From: Myrica gale
Lineage: Eukaryota > Streptophyta > Magnoliopsida > Fagales > Myricaceae
Length of the DNA stretch: 64,000 nucleotides
Assembly (NCBI GenBank): GCA_963930655.1
Contig: OZ005615.1
Location: 7,954,001-8,018,000 of the forward strand
Reading direction: 5' to 3'
The translations under genes and the position numbers were made by a program. Below the pieces are notes generated by a model. It was not told the origin of the DNA, ran no database searches, and worked only from the letters and a program-made list of their open reading frames with translations. Each line of letters opens with the position of its first letter. Position 1 is the first letter of the stretch. Below are positions 47,001-58,388 of this stretch, one piece after another.

Positions 47001-49046
47001 ATTTTAGGATCAAGGATTGCTGCCATGGATGAATTTATTTATAAGCTACAAAGGGAGAACAAACTCAAAGAGAAAGAACGAAATGAAGCACACAAAGAGC
47101 TCTTGAAGAAGGAAGAAGAAGTTGCTGCGCTGAGAGCTAGACTTGAGATCATGGAAGGGAAGGGATCTGGGGCAAGTGAGGAGGAAATCAACTTGAAGGT
47201 GAATGAGCGAACTCAGATTCTCAAAAGTGAGCTAGAAAAGAAATTGGAGGAGTGCCAGAGAATGACGAACGAATTTGTTGAATTAGAGAGAAGAAGAATG
47301 GAAGAACTGATATTGCAGCAACAACAGGAAGTTGAAATGCTGAGACGGCGGTTGGAGGAGATTGAATCTCAGCTATGCCGTTCAGGGGATGCAAATGGTG
47401 ATGTAAGTGCATCAAAGGACATTGCTGGAAGTGGATTTGCCAAAAGGCTATTGGAGATATATAGCAATGAGGACCCAGGAATGGTAAAATCAATGGACTT
47501 GGACTTGGATGACCAAGAACCAGTTGTTCGTGAGGTGAAACATGCCGGTGGGATTGATAGGAAACCAGCAGGAATTCAAGGCATTTTGGATGATAATATT
47601 TTCGCACCAACCTTTGGTGACAAGGTAGGTCTGAGCACTGTATATGAGGAAGAAGAAGTAGAAGAGGAGGAGGAAGAACAGGGAGAGACAGTCTTAGATG
47701 AAGAAGTAGAGAAAGAAATCATAGAGGAGAAGAGGGTCTGTATGTTTGATCAATGTAACACTGCAATTGGAGTTGAGCAGACACCAAATCTTCCTAACAG
47801 AAGTCCAAGGATAAAAGACTATCTGGACGAAAGTTTAGAGGATAGGCTTGTGGGCTCAGAATTCACAAGTGAAGATAATTCTAAGGATGCTGTCTGTTCT
47901 AGACGATTGAGACTACAAAATATATTCACGCTTTGTGGGAATCATAGAGAGCTGTCCCAACACATCCCTATACCTGCTAAAAAACGGTCTGGAACTGTTA
48001 ATCCTCAAATATCTCCACAAATGAAAGTGGGGGAGGATACTCTGGTGAAAAATTTCACCGAAGAAAATTCCAAGGTCCAGAAAAGCATGCCCATTCCACA
48101 GTTAGGACAAACAAGTCCAGCACCAGCACTGACTGTGAAGCCACTTGCATCAGTTAAACAAGTGAACGAGCAAAAACTGACGGAATCACAATTGAACACG
48201 AAGCTAGTACACAAGGAGTTGGCTTTTCCTTCAAAGGAGAACTACAACCCTTCAAATGATTGCATTGATGCACAAATTGATGTATATGTGAAATGGGAGG
48301 CTTCCAAGGAAAATCCTGGGAAGTTCATTACGACACTCAAGGTGGGAATGGATGCAAGCCTTGCTGACTTGAGGAAATTGATTGAAATCTACCTTGGTGT
48401 AGACCATCAAGCATTCACTTTTCTTGTGCTTGCGGTATGTTAAACTTTGCTTAGCTTATTCTTTAGCATGCTAGTGTCCTTTTATAACAATTCCTCTTCA
48501 AATCTTTAACATTTGATTGCTCAAAACAAACACTGTAGTTTTAGGCTTGTAGTTGATCTGCATTTTTCTTTCTCTGCGATATCCCAGAAATCAATCACTG
48601 CATAAGCATTTCTAGAATTCTCTTACTTTATGATCACTAAAGAGTAACAAACGTAGCAAGAACTGGCCACCAATATTGTTTAACATTACTCTCTATGGGT
48701 TTTGTTCTTACACAAGTTCTTAAGTCATATTATTATCGTGTATTTTTTTTGTATACAGGACCCCACTGGAGCTCCCGTACCGAGGGAAAAGGAAGGAATG
48801 ACACTGGCCACTAAACTTCCTCTTTGCAACAACAACACTAACGGCCACTTAGCTTGCTTGAGACCAGCAAAGGGAATGCAACGCCCTAGTCATCTCCCAC
48901 CAAGTCCGCTCCCATTGAGGGCACTAGAAAACAAACTGCCACTCACCCCAAATTCCTGCTTCTCGAAGCCAGGTGATGGTTTATCACCAAACTTCAGTTC
49001 TACCCCCTTTATTACTGTTCGAAGGCATCAATTCGATCAACTTTAG
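44027..49046 (+). CDS. KIN10A: Kinesin KIN-10A (PAKRP2 type), 6 exons, 970 aa
   Basis: Plus-end motor that carries Golgi-derived vesicles along phragmoplast microtubules during cytokinesis. Exons: 44027-44662, 46178-46333, 46418-46525, 46611-46721, 46821-48434 and 48759-49046; GT-AG, in phase, total 2913 bp. The N-terminal motor spans about 50-395, with the P-loop [10 protein letters not shown] (132-141), switch [10 protein letters not shown] (254-262) and switch II DMAGSE (280-285; DLAGSE in most kinesins). A coiled coil follows (about 406-525), then an acidic run (about 613-640). The end of exon 5 and exon 6 form a conserved C-terminal domain ([33 protein letters not shown]). Arabidopsis PAKRP2 (At4g14330) has the same layout but is about 100 residues shorter. 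Intron 1 is 1.5 kb because of a hAT insertion. Confidence 0.94.
44963..46011. mobile_element. hAT-type element carrying host gene sequence, KIN-10A intron 1
   Basis: The ends CAGTGGCGGAGCC and GGCTCCGCCCCTG are inverted repeats with one mismatch. The flanks TGACTACC (44955-44962) and CGACTACC (46012-46019) agree in 7 of 8 bases. Inside are a 30-bp direct repeat (GTAGCTTAGTGTAATATGTC at 45212 and 45285) and an SBP-box exon on the minus strand. It makes up about two thirds of the intron. No transposase. Confidence 0.82.
45668..45771 (-). pseudogene. Captured SBP-box (SPL transcription factor) exon fragment
   Basis: On the minus strand, about 34 codons encode [28 protein letters not shown] and QQDTLS. 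This is the C-terminal half of the SBP DNA-binding domain, with the second zinc-site Cys and the bipartite nuclear signal. It is bounded by TTAATTAG/A, an acceptor at the position where SPL genes have their conserved intron (after CSR), and by a donor CTG/GTAAGC. The other half of the domain and the rest of an SPL gene are absent. It lies wholly inside the hAT element, so it was probably copied by it. The open frame and the splice sites are preserved. Confidence 0.85.
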
Positions 49047-49706
49047 ACGTATATGAAGTGTTGCATACTTTTTGTATCGAGAAAATATGGTGTAGCATAT
49101 TCATATGTTTCTTCTTGATTTTGATCAGTGTGCTTATATGTTGTAGCATATTCATTTGTCAAATGTTCTTCTCCTTGTCTTAGCTGCTGCCTGCCTCCCT
49201 TCTGCACTACCTATGAACTCTTGCTTTCACATCCTAGGTCTTGGAAATCGTATGCACTTGCATATTTTTACCATGTGCATATTTTTATGTCGTGCTAGAT
49301 GTTGTGAGTATTAGAGAAGAAATTGCCTCTCTTGGCTTTGAACTAGAAATTAACTGTACCAATTTGATAGAAACCCGAATCTTGTAACAACTGCTGCTGT
49401 GAGCTCATTCTTTTGCCAAATGCCAACTTAAAGCTGATTGTGGACAACCTGCTTGGATTCAAGTGAGGCTGAATATATATGCCGCCAGGACATCAACACA
49501 TAATTTAACATCAAATTTCTTAATAGCCCAAGTCCACTAAGTAATACGATACATATCCAAGTTGCCACATTAATATTCGACAAAAGAGAAAATTATGCTC
49601 TTTACGTTACATATTACGAAGCTTAAAGCTGGTCCAAAGAGGCTTCTTTAGAAAATTGAAAGTGTGAAAACTATACCCCCCCCCCCCCCACACACACACA
49701 CATATA
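49047..49706. other. KIN-10A 3' flank
   Basis: Includes the presumed kinesin 3' UTR. From about 49610 it carries sequence (AAGCTTAAAGCTGG, TTCTTTAGAAAATTGAAAGTGTG) that recurs at 55575-55625, so it belongs to the duplicated metalloproteinase block. A run of about 13 C followed by (CA)n lies at 49677-49701. Confidence 0.6.
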
Positions 49707-50086
49707 ATATAGCAGGAAACTTGTCGGATGTTGTAAAAAGTCAATAGTTAATTGGGTGCTTTTGCCAAATACAAATTGACCCACAGAAGCTTCCACAATG
49801 CCTTGTTCAAACCGATTAACGTGTAGACTTATTAAAGGAGATTCTACATAGGAAGAGCCTGCGCCTAACTAGGTCTTGCGGGGGTGTATGTCAAAAATAT
49901 AGCAGGAAACTTGTCGGATGTTGTAAAAAGTCAATAGTTAATTGGGTGCTTTTGCCAAATACAAATTGACCCACAGAAGCTTCCACAATGCCTTGTTCAA
50001 ACCGATTAACGTGTAGACTTATTAAAGGAGATTCTACATAGGAAGAGCCTGCGCCTAACTAGGTCTTGCGGGGGTGTATGTCAAAA
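49707..50086. repeat. Perfect tandem duplication, 2 x 190 bp, upstream of MMP gene A
   Basis: Bases 49707-49896 and 49897-50086 appear identical when read by eye. Each unit contains CTTCCACAATGCCTTGTTC, AACGTGTAGACTTATTAAAG and GCGCCTAACTAGGTCTTGCG. Single diverged copies of these blocks lie upstream of the other array members (55673, 56887, 57891, 61673), so only this gene has the doubled version. Identity implies a very recent event or an assembly artefact. Confidence 0.92.
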
Positions 50087-50361
50087 CGACTATAACAAGC
50101 ATTTTCCACACCACCATATTCGAAGAATGTGTACCTGGTACTAACGGACAGCAAATTGGATTCAATTTTCCTTTTTCAAATGGGCGGGCAACTCGTTTTA
50201 ATGTGTGGAAAAAATGAGGTCACAATTCCGTATATACTACTTTACGTTAAGTTGCAGGTCCTCTAGGCTACGGTTGGTGGAAACGACTGACTTAGCAAAA
50301 GAAGCAGTACCAGTCTTGTTTGACACGATCACATCCCGTAAAATAACCTCATTCAGAAGTC

Positions 50362-50368
50362 TATAAAA
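50362..50368 (+). promoter_or_regulatory. TATA box of MMP gene A
   Basis: TATAAAA in the context GTCTATAAAAAGCACC, 65 bp before the ATG. The same context stands before the three other members (55903, 58324, 62169), followed by a conserved leader ending in TTGCAACAT, which supports it as the core promoter. Confidence 0.75.
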
Positions 50369-50426
50369 AGCACCCAAACTATGAGCCTTTTGCAACATTC
50401 AAAGCAGCTTGATTAGTTCCCAATAC

Positions 50427-51380
50427 ATGGCGACGATGAATTCAAAAGCCATTTCCCTCTTTTCCTCCACTCTCCTCCTCCTCCTCGTTCTCCTTCCTCT
50501 CCTTTCTTGTGCAACTTCACCAGAGTCGCATGACCAAAAGAAATCAGCCTTTGAGTTTCTCAAGCATCTCCAAGGGTGTCACCATGGTGAGAAGGTCAAA
50601 GGCATTCATGACCTCAAAAAATACCTTGAACATTTTGGTTATATGAGCTATAGTCATTCCAAAAACCACACTCGTGCCAATGATGACGATTTTGACGAAC
50701 TCTTGGAATCCGCCGTCAAAACTTACCAGCGCAATTACCATCTTAATGCCACCGGGACTTTAGATGCTCAAACGGTATCAAAGATGATGATGCCTCGTTG
50801 TGGCGTGGCTGATATCATCAACGGTACAAACTGGATGCATTCGGGCAAGAAGAGACATGACCACCGCCGTGGCTTATTTCACACCGTCTCACACTATACT
50901 TTTTTCCAAGGAATGCCAAAGTGGTCGGCTTCACAATACCACCTCACCTATGGATTTCTGCAAGGCACCCCAACTCAAGCCAGAGATCCTGTTACACGAG
51001 CTTTCAGAACATGGGCAGCTAACACACACTTCACGTTCTCACAGGCTCAGACACTCGCGAATGCAAATATAAAAATTGGTTTTCACAGACGGGATCACGG
51101 AGACAGGAACCCTTTCGACGGACCTGGTGGAACCCTCGCTCATGCTTTTGCGCCAACTGATGGTCGATTCCATTATGATGCAGATGAACCATGGAGTGTA
51201 GGTGCAAGGCCAGGTGCATTCGACTTGGAGACGGTTGCCTTGCACGAGATTGGGCACCTTCTTGGACTCGGGCATAGCTCAGTTGAGGGAGCTATCATGT
51301 TCGCTAGCATCTCTCAAGGAGTGACGAAGGGTTTGCATGCAGATGATATACAGGGAATTAAAGCCTTGTATAACACTTGA
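50427..51380 (+). CDS. Plant matrix metalloproteinase, array gene A (intact, 317 aa)
   Basis: Secreted zinc endopeptidase (matrixin, M10A) acting in the cell wall or apoplast. The first ATG of the frame is at 50427; the TTG at 50409 lies in the leader. Order: signal peptide (about 1-30, LLLLLVLLPLLSCATS), propeptide with the peptidoglycan-binding-like helix region and the cysteine switch MPRCGVAD (about 122-129), then the catalytic domain with the structural-metal loop DHGDRNPFDGPGG, the zinc site HEIGHLLGLGH and the Met-turn AIMF. It ends at GIKALYNT right after the domain. It lacks the hydrophobic tail that adds a GPI anchor to most Arabidopsis MMPs and so is like soybean metalloendoproteinase 1. 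Intronless, as usual in plants. About five N-glycosylation sites are possible (for example NAT, NGT). Confidence 0.95.
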   Translation: MATMNSKAISLFSSTLLLLLVLLPLLSCATSPESHDQKKSAFEFLKHLQGCHHGEKVKGIHDLKKYLEHFGYMSYSHSKNHTRANDDDFDELLESAVKTYQRNYHLNATGTLDAQTVSKMMMPRCGVADIINGTNWMHSGKKRHDHRRGLFHTVSHYTFFQGMPKWSASQYHLTYGFLQGTPTQARDPVTRAFRTWAANTHFTFSQAQTLANANIKIGFHRRDHGDRNPFDGPGGTLAHAFAPTDGRFHYDADEPWSVGARPGAFDLETVALHEIGHLLGLGHSSVEGAIMFASISQGVTKGLHADDIQGIKALYNT

Positions 51381-52226
51381 GGATTTTTGAAGGATCGCGA
51401 ATTAGGAATTCTCTCAATTACTTATTGGAATTCGTTGTCATAGAATAAAGTGTTTTCTAATTTACAAAATAAACTACGTACAACGATTCCCCCGGGGTAG
51501 GAATAGGAATGCTCTCAATTAATTTTCTGCAATTAGTTTGTGTTTCAGAACCCAAGTTTGAAACTTGATGTTATTTGATAAACTTATAGAATCATGAATG
51601 TTATTTTGTCCCTCGTGAATGAATTAATAAACCTAGCTATAATAAATGGGATCGAGGTATATCTAGCGTGAGTACTGGTACATAAGAAAAGAAAATCTAA
51701 AGTAGTGCACATATCCATATGTAATTAACAATATAATTGAGCATTTTATTTTATACCATGATAATACATATATTTCCTATAAGTAGAGATTCAATTATAA
51801 AGTATACAATACTTAGATTTATAAATGAGCAAGATCTTGCATAATGATCAATACGTTTTGACATCGTATAAAATCCCTAGTTTTTAATAGAATTGGCTGG
51901 GTTACGTCGTTAGGTAGAAATGGTGATTTTTTTTTAAAAAATTAATACTGAACGACATAAGTTAATTGTTCGATTACATAGAAAAGAGAAATCTGCGTAA
52001 TTAATCAGTATACATCGTTATACTTTCATTTGTTTATTTCGTGTGAAATCCAAAAAAAGTTAAACCCATGTTTGGATGCCTATTTTTTTTCACAATCATA
52101 TTTTCATCAACTTCAATATCTTTTTACAAACTCTACCAACTTTTTACAAACTCCAATACATTTTTACAAACTTTAACAACCTTTTCACCAATTCGAAGAG
52201 AATTTACACTACTTCAAAAAAAATTA
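51381..52226. other. 3' flank of MMP gene A
   Basis: Non-coding. From 51381 to about 52030 it is collinear with 59342-60010 behind gene C (shared CGATTCCCCCGGGGTAGGAA, GAATTAATAAACCTAGCTAT, CAATACGTTTTGACATCGTA), showing that whole blocks were duplicated. From 52068 (ATGTTTGGATGCC) an outer MITE-like repeat begins; its other end appears at about 53140-53162 (CCTCCAAACACAGCAT), on the far side of the element at 52227. Confidence 0.7.
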
Positions 52227-53118
52227 GGAGAAAATACATTTTACACCCTTGAACTATGGGGTACAGACACTTTGCACTCTCATCTTTCGATTTCTTGACA
52301 TTGAGCCCGTGAACTTTTAAAATTCGTCGATTTGCACACCGTGGTCGAATTCACTGTTAAGTCTCATGGTAAATACCCACGTGATTCACTCCCACTTGTT
52401 ATGCCCATTTTGCCATTTGAAAAAATACACTTTGCACCCCTAGCTAACTATGAGGGTAATGACACTTTGCACCCCGTCTTCCAATTTCATGAAATTTTTG
52501 TTGATTTACACCTCACAAGCCATATTGAAAGTTAAATGGGATGGTAGATACGTGTAGCCCATGTGATTCACTAATGATTTCACAGATAGGCAGAATATTT
52601 TTAGAAATCATATTTTTTTTAAAAAAAATTTAAATCTGGTTATTTTTTATTATTTTTTTCTAGTTTGTTTCCTAGATTGTAGTTTATTGGTTGAATATTT
52701 AGAATTTGGAACGATTTCATCTTTGACATTTTTATTAAACTTTTGAAGCGATTATAATTGCAGAGAGATTCAATATTTTGTTTTCCCGTCTCGACTGTCG
52801 ACGTGTTGTTGAACCATGAGGTATTGCATGTGACAGATTTACCGTCGCATTTAACGATTAATTCGCTTGCGGGGTGCAAATCAACAAAAAATGTCACAAA
52901 ATTGAAAGATGAGAGGTGCAAAGTGTCAGTACTCCCATAATTGGGGGTGCAAAGCGTATTTTTTAAATGAAAAAATGAGTATAACAAATGAAAGTGAATC
53001 ATATGGACGATACGTGGGCATTTACTGTCACATTTAACGGCTAATTCGGCTATGGGGTGCAAATCAACGAATTTTAAAAGTTCATGGACTCAATGTTGGT
53101 GCAAAGTGTAATTTTCCC
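52227..53118. mobile_element. Long-TIR element (892 bp), probably Mutator-like
   Basis: The ends are inverted copies over about 250 bp: GGAGAAAATACATTTTACAC at the left, GGTGCAAAGTGTAATTTTCC at the right. Phrases such as 'gacactttgcac', 'gatttgcacacc' and 'aacttttaaaattcgtcgat' return inverted. The right arm also carries a second, internal copy of the terminal phrases (52865-52975). The flanks are A/T-rich and roughly similar over 9 bp, so the target duplication is weak evidence. No transposase. Confidence 0.7.
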
Positions 53119-55569
53119 AAAAATTTACCAAATTTTTTTTTGCCCCTCCAAACACAGCATAAAATTTTTGAAATAAAAATTCATATTTGCCTCTAAAAAT
53201 TCATAAAATCTCAAAAATTTCTATCGGCTTTGCATACCCCATGCTCTTTGTTATGTTAAAATGGAATGTTCCTAAAATAGAGTCGTTTTACATAGAAATG
53301 GGCCCAACTCTTGGAAATGGGCTTTGTCTTTGAGAATGTGAAAACAGTTATTGTCTTCTTAGATTTTAAAGATGATGTTTTTTCTTTATCTCTTTAGATT
53401 TTAATGTTTTAAATTTCAATACTTATAGAATATGTTTGAATTTTAAAATGGATAGCAACCCAATTTTTGATAAGTCTTTTCAAATGTAGAGTAATTCTTT
53501 AAATAAGGTTACAATTTAGTATTTTTTAAATCCTTTGTTAGTTTTTTGTATGCGTTTTGAGTGGGAGAAAGAGAAATCAAGCATTTTCTCAAAGGTTTTA
53601 GTCAAGTTTCTTGAGGTCAAGGAGGTTAAATTGATAAAAGGGTTTAAGTGTTTAGAAGATCAAGGTAAGCGGGTTATTATATGTTAGACTTTTCAAATGG
53701 AACCGAGGAGATATCTTCAAAAATTGCATGTTTTGCTAAAGACCTTCGGAGCTTTATGTGTATTATGTTATGATAAAATTGTCATGGTACTAATTGCAAT
53801 TCATTGAGTGTATCCATTTTGAAAACAGAGTGGTTTATTTTGTAGTTTCTTTAATGCACACTTGGACTTGACCAAGTCTTAGTAAGGGTGAATTCTACAT
53901 ATAGTATTGACTTATTTTGATTGACCCCCAACTAAGTAGCAACTATACAACCTTGTCACGGGTGTAAACATGACTCATAGTTATTACCAAAATAATTTTC
54001 TACAGTGTTATATATATATATATATAAAACAGTTTTATTGTCAAAAATGTTTATTTGAATTTGCTAAAAATCAGTTTTCAACAGTTTAGAAAAGATTTTT
54101 AATACTGTCTCTTACTATTAAAGTATGGCTCATGGGTACACACTAGCATAATGATTTTTTTAATGAGTTATCAAACTCATCTTTATCTTTTCTCTATTTT
54201 TAGATGATATTTATGACCATGTTGAGAGTCATGTTAGATGGCGCGGGAGTGAGTAGCTGAAAGAAGACTTAGAATTTCAGTTAGACTAAGTGTTTTGTAT
54301 CGTTATATTTCAGTTTGTAAAGAGTTTTAAACGAAGTATTTTTATTAAGTTGTTTTTAAGTTTTAAATTTGAATTTGTTATCAAAGAGTATTTATTTTGT
54401 GATAACTAATTTTTACGACCAAAATCTCACTTATTTTCATTGATTTTATGCAAAGAAATAACCCCTAATTACCGAGTCGGGGCGTTACATGCCGCACCAC
54501 GAGGCATCATCATTATATTTCATATAAAGCAATTGGGCAGCAAAAGTCCCATTCGTTTCAACGATATTTGGAATTGTCGATTGAGATACTATGTAATTTA
54601 TTTTATGAATTTTATGATGCATTTTAAAAAAAGATAGACTGAATAAGTAGAATCTATACTCTTTAACATTGTTCATATAAAGTTTCGAGCAGTATAGACC
54701 CGAGCTACAGTGGGGTGCACTTATTAGAGAGATAGACACAATATGTTAAGTACATATGTCACCCAAATTTAAAATTGCAACTTCAATTTTTTTATAACTT
54801 TTTTTTTTCTAATTTTAAGCTATTTTTTCAAATATATTTAAATTTTTTTTTTTATTTGACCGTTTTGATATATATTGTTACGTGACTTGAACTTTTGAAG
54901 TAAGGTAACTAGTTTATTTAGTTTTTAGTAATACATCAACTTATTACTAGTTGACGATGTTTTGTGGAGGGAAATTTAACTGAAGGAACTATATGACAAA
55001 AACTCTAAATCCACGCACTTTTATGATCAATTGAAAACTTAAGGGCAGTTTGTTAAAGTTGGTCAAAACTCAGGGACCAAATAGTTACTTAACCATATTA
55101 TTTTCGAATCCAAGTGGATAATACCTAATTAGACTTGAGACTAAGCTAGTAATTCTGCAAATTACTTAATGAATATTTAATGTTGGTAGCAGTCTATACC
55201 TACTTTTTTATTTTTGTGTGTGGTTAAAATAGGGGAGGGGGCAACTACAGTAGCAACTCTACCTGAACGTGACCATAGGAACACCCCCACTGTATAATGT
55301 TCGTTTTGAGCCATAACTAAGTATTAGAATTTTTAGCCAAAGAGGAAAGAACGTGTTATATATGTCAAATAAATTAATTAAGAAAAAAAACATATGTACT
55401 GTTGTCATGCTTAAATTTCATAATCTTATTTTGCAACATCAAGCAAGTAATAATCTCATTCACTCGAAACTATATTTTTCCTCTCTTTTACCGTCCTTCA
55501 AATCATCTAACTTTGGAGATTGTAAACCTAATGTCTGAGATTAGACAAGTGTGCTCTCTTAAGTTAATA
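53119..55569. other. Spacer between MMP blocks A and B
   Basis: No gene. The part from about 54640 to 55170 is collinear with about 60190-60910 behind gene C (shared 'gagagatacacacaat'-like, 'aaaactctaaatcc' and 'cagacttgagactaa' blocks), again marking the duplicated unit. The open frames at 54440-54637 and 55353-55538 are unrecognised and probably chance. Confidence 0.6.
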
Positions 55570-56003
55570 TTTCAAATCTTAAAGCTGGCACGAGGAGACT
55601 TCTTTAGAAAATCGAAAGTGTGAAAAAATATATATAACCAAACCAAACAGGTATCCAGAATGGATTCTTCAAACCTATTAACGTGTACACTTATTAAAGG
55701 AGATTCTACAAAGGAAGAGTCTGCGCCTAGGCTACGGGTGGAAATTAAAAATTGAGGTCACATTTCTGTATATACTACTTTATGTTAAGTTGCAGGTCCT
55801 CTAGGCTACGGGTGGTGGAAACAACTGACTTAGCAAAAGCAGCAGTACCATGGTCTTGTTTGACATGATCACATCCCGTAACATATCCTCATTCAGATCG
55901 TCTATAAAAAGCACCCAAACTATGAGCCTTTTGCAACATTCAAAGCAGCTTGATTAGTTCCCAATACACGGCGATGATGAATTCAAAAGCCATTTCCGCT
56001 TGA
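55570..56003 (+). pseudogene. MMP array member B: promoter plus nine codons
   Basis: The upstream region (55575-55970) matches that of gene A almost base for base, including the TATA box at 55903 and the leader up to CCCAATACACGG. The gene A start codon is changed to ACG, while ATG codons at 55974 and 55977 remain. After the codons for MMNSKAISA the frame stops at 56001. The DNA then turns into sequence that in blocks A and C lies about 500 bp behind the gene, so the rest of the coding region was deleted. Confidence 0.85.
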
Positions 56004-56819
56004 ATTTGTAGTCTCTCTCTATATAAAAAGGAAAGTTTAAGTACCTGTGAAGGAATATGATAGAATAATTGACTGTTACGCTATGTAGTTATGGTGACTC
56101 TAGGAAAGAAATTAATACTGATCGATATTGGAGATCAGGGTAATTGTTTTATAAGATCGCAGGGTGTCATGATCAACATCCCAGTGTCTTATAGACTCGA
56201 GTTTATTGATATAAATAGCTAAAGTTGACATATATACTATGCTATATATGTAACCCTAATTTTTCTAGTTATGGTTCATGATATATAGAAGATAAGATCA
56301 GAAATCGGGGAAAATAATCAATAAAAATCGTATCCTTCGAATGTACGACATTTCACGGTACAAACAAGAGAAGGTGAAGAAAAGGTAGGAAGACTTTTTC
56401 TTTTAACATAGTATTAATAAAAGAATTACCATAACAAATAAAGAATTGGGCCAAACTCTCGGAAAAAAGGGCTGTCTTTGAGCCTGCGAAACGTGGAACT
56501 TGTGTCTACTTACCCGAACGCGTCCTGTTTGTACCCTTGCTGATACGTGCCACACCACAACGTCGAGGCATCATGCTTGGTGTATATATATATACAGCAA
56601 ATGGCAAGCGGAAGTCGCACCACAAGCTTTAGCAATATTGAGAATTGTTGTTATTCCGGAACACAGTTCATAACTTCTGGAATTATTCGAAATGTGCGTA
56701 AATTGGTTTGGACATTTAATTACAAAAATAAAAAACAAAATTCGTAAATCAAATGTAAATACACTTCAGACTACGCCCCTAGTTTCTGCAAATTAAATAT
56801 TGATGCATATTTCACAGCT

Positions 56820-57150
56820 ACCTGCTAGCTAGGATTTGGTACATAAAGAGACAAACGCAGCAAGGAATTGTTGACCAATTGAAGAATAGTTTCCACAATG
56901 ATTTGTTCCATTCGATTAACCTGTAAATTTATTAAAGGAGATTAATGTAGCTAGGAAGAGCCTTCCCGTCTTCTTCTTTTTTCTTAGCAAACTGGGTCTT
57001 CGATTGACGAATACATAGTCTCCTCGATTGGCACAGAATTAGGAATTATCGGCCGGCCGTCTTGCGGGTTGATTTCAAAATCACCTTGACTCATGCTTTC
57101 CCTTATGTATTTTCCATAAAAGCACATTCGAAGAAAGAGTATTAAAACTA
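56820..57150 (+). pseudogene. Orphan upstream segment of a lost MMP gene
   Basis: Collinear with 61590-61900 upstream of gene D: shared GCTAGGATTTGGTACATA, AGAGACAAACGCA, TTTATTAAAGGAGATT, TGGGTCTTCGATTGACGAAT, AATTATCGGCCGG and AAAGCACATTCGAAGAAAG. The similarity ends at about 57150, where a hAT-like element starts. No TATA box or coding sequence of this member follows, so the gene itself is gone. Confidence 0.75.
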
Positions 57151-57526
57151 TAGGGTCCACTTAGGTCGGGTCAGGTCAGGTTTTATTTGCTCATTTCAAT
57201 AATATTCGGGTTGTGAAGTACATCCTGAAAAACCATACCGTACCCGACCCGAATATTATAATTCTATGCATATTTCTCCAAAAATATAGCACAAAACATT
57301 CTTGGCCTAAAAAGATTAGACCAAAAAGTTTTGGGCCTACAACATAATGTAAAAAAAAGCCCTAAACAACCCGGCTCCAACCTGAGCCAAGCCGAACTCG
57401 TTTTGCTTGGGTCAGCTCGGGTTCAAGGGTCAATCCGGATCGTGGAAGGGTTTTTTTTTTTTACCCCGATTGATTCGGGTCGAATTCAGGAGGGGTAAAA
57501 CCCGAAACCCAAAAAGCCCAACCCTA
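57151..57526. mobile_element. hAT-like MITE of GGGTCGGGTC-type repeats
   Basis: Starts TAGGGTCCACTTAGGTCGGG and ends AAGCCCAACCCTA. The interior has phrases such as 'gggtcaggtcagg', 'cgtacccgacccg', 'cccggctccaacctgagcc' and 'gattcgggtcgaattc', which are partly complementary. This composition is common in hAT MITEs of plants. No clean 8-bp duplication was found, because the left neighbour has been truncated or rearranged. A similar short end (TAGGGGTGTTCAACG) lies at 57768. Confidence 0.55.
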
Positions 57527-58388
57527 TTTGCAACGATGGGCAAAGTATTCTTGTTAAAATGGATAGTGCTCCTAAATTAGAGTTGTTTTACATAGAAGTA
57601 GGCCCAACTCTCAAGAAATGAACTATGTCTGAGAAAGTGAACTGTCTTCTTACCCGAACGCATCGACCTTGTATCGTTGGTGATACAGGCTCCACCACGA
57701 GGCCTCATTGTTATATTTCATATATAGGAATTAGGTTATATTTTGTATATAGCAATTGGTAGGGGTGTTCAACGATTTAATTAGAGTTGAAATGGCAATA
57801 TTCGACTTCGAGTCCGAATATGTGTGAGCGCTACTCAATCGGGTCGTCGGGCTTATGTAGCCCATAATTAGGTTATATTTCCACAATGGCTTATTCAAAC
57901 CGATTAACGTGTGGAATTATTAAAGGAGATTCTAGATTGCAAGAGCCTGCGCCTAACTAGCTAGGACTCTGATTGGAGTTCCAATCGATCGATCTGCACT
58001 TTAAATTTGACGGTCAGTCTCCGCACTTGGGACGAAATCGCGAGTTCAGCGGCCCGTCTTACGGGTCTATATCAAAACGACAATAGCTCACACTTCTTTT
58101 ATACTAGCGGAAAGCAAACAACTTCGATTTTCTTTTTTCAAAGGGGCGGCCGACTGGTTTTAATGTGTGGAAAAATTGAGGTCACAATTCCGTATATACT
58201 ACTTTATGTTAAGTTGCCGGTCCTCTAGGCTACGGGTGGTGGCAACGACTGACTTAGCAAAAGAAGCAGTACCAGTCTTGTTTCACATTATCACATCCCG
58301 TAATACATCCTAATTCAAAAGTCTATAAAAAGCACCCAAACTATGAGCCTTTTGCAACATTCAAAACAGCTTCATTAGTTCCCAATAC

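Noticed and set aside
50544-51275. Frames antisense to MMP gene A (and similar ones opposite C and D)
   Set aside because: They are shadows of the conserved MMP coding sequence.
58007-58228. 73-codon frame upstream of MMP gene C
   Set aside because: It lies in the conserved promoter block shared by the array and is disrupted in the other copies, so it is not a coding region.
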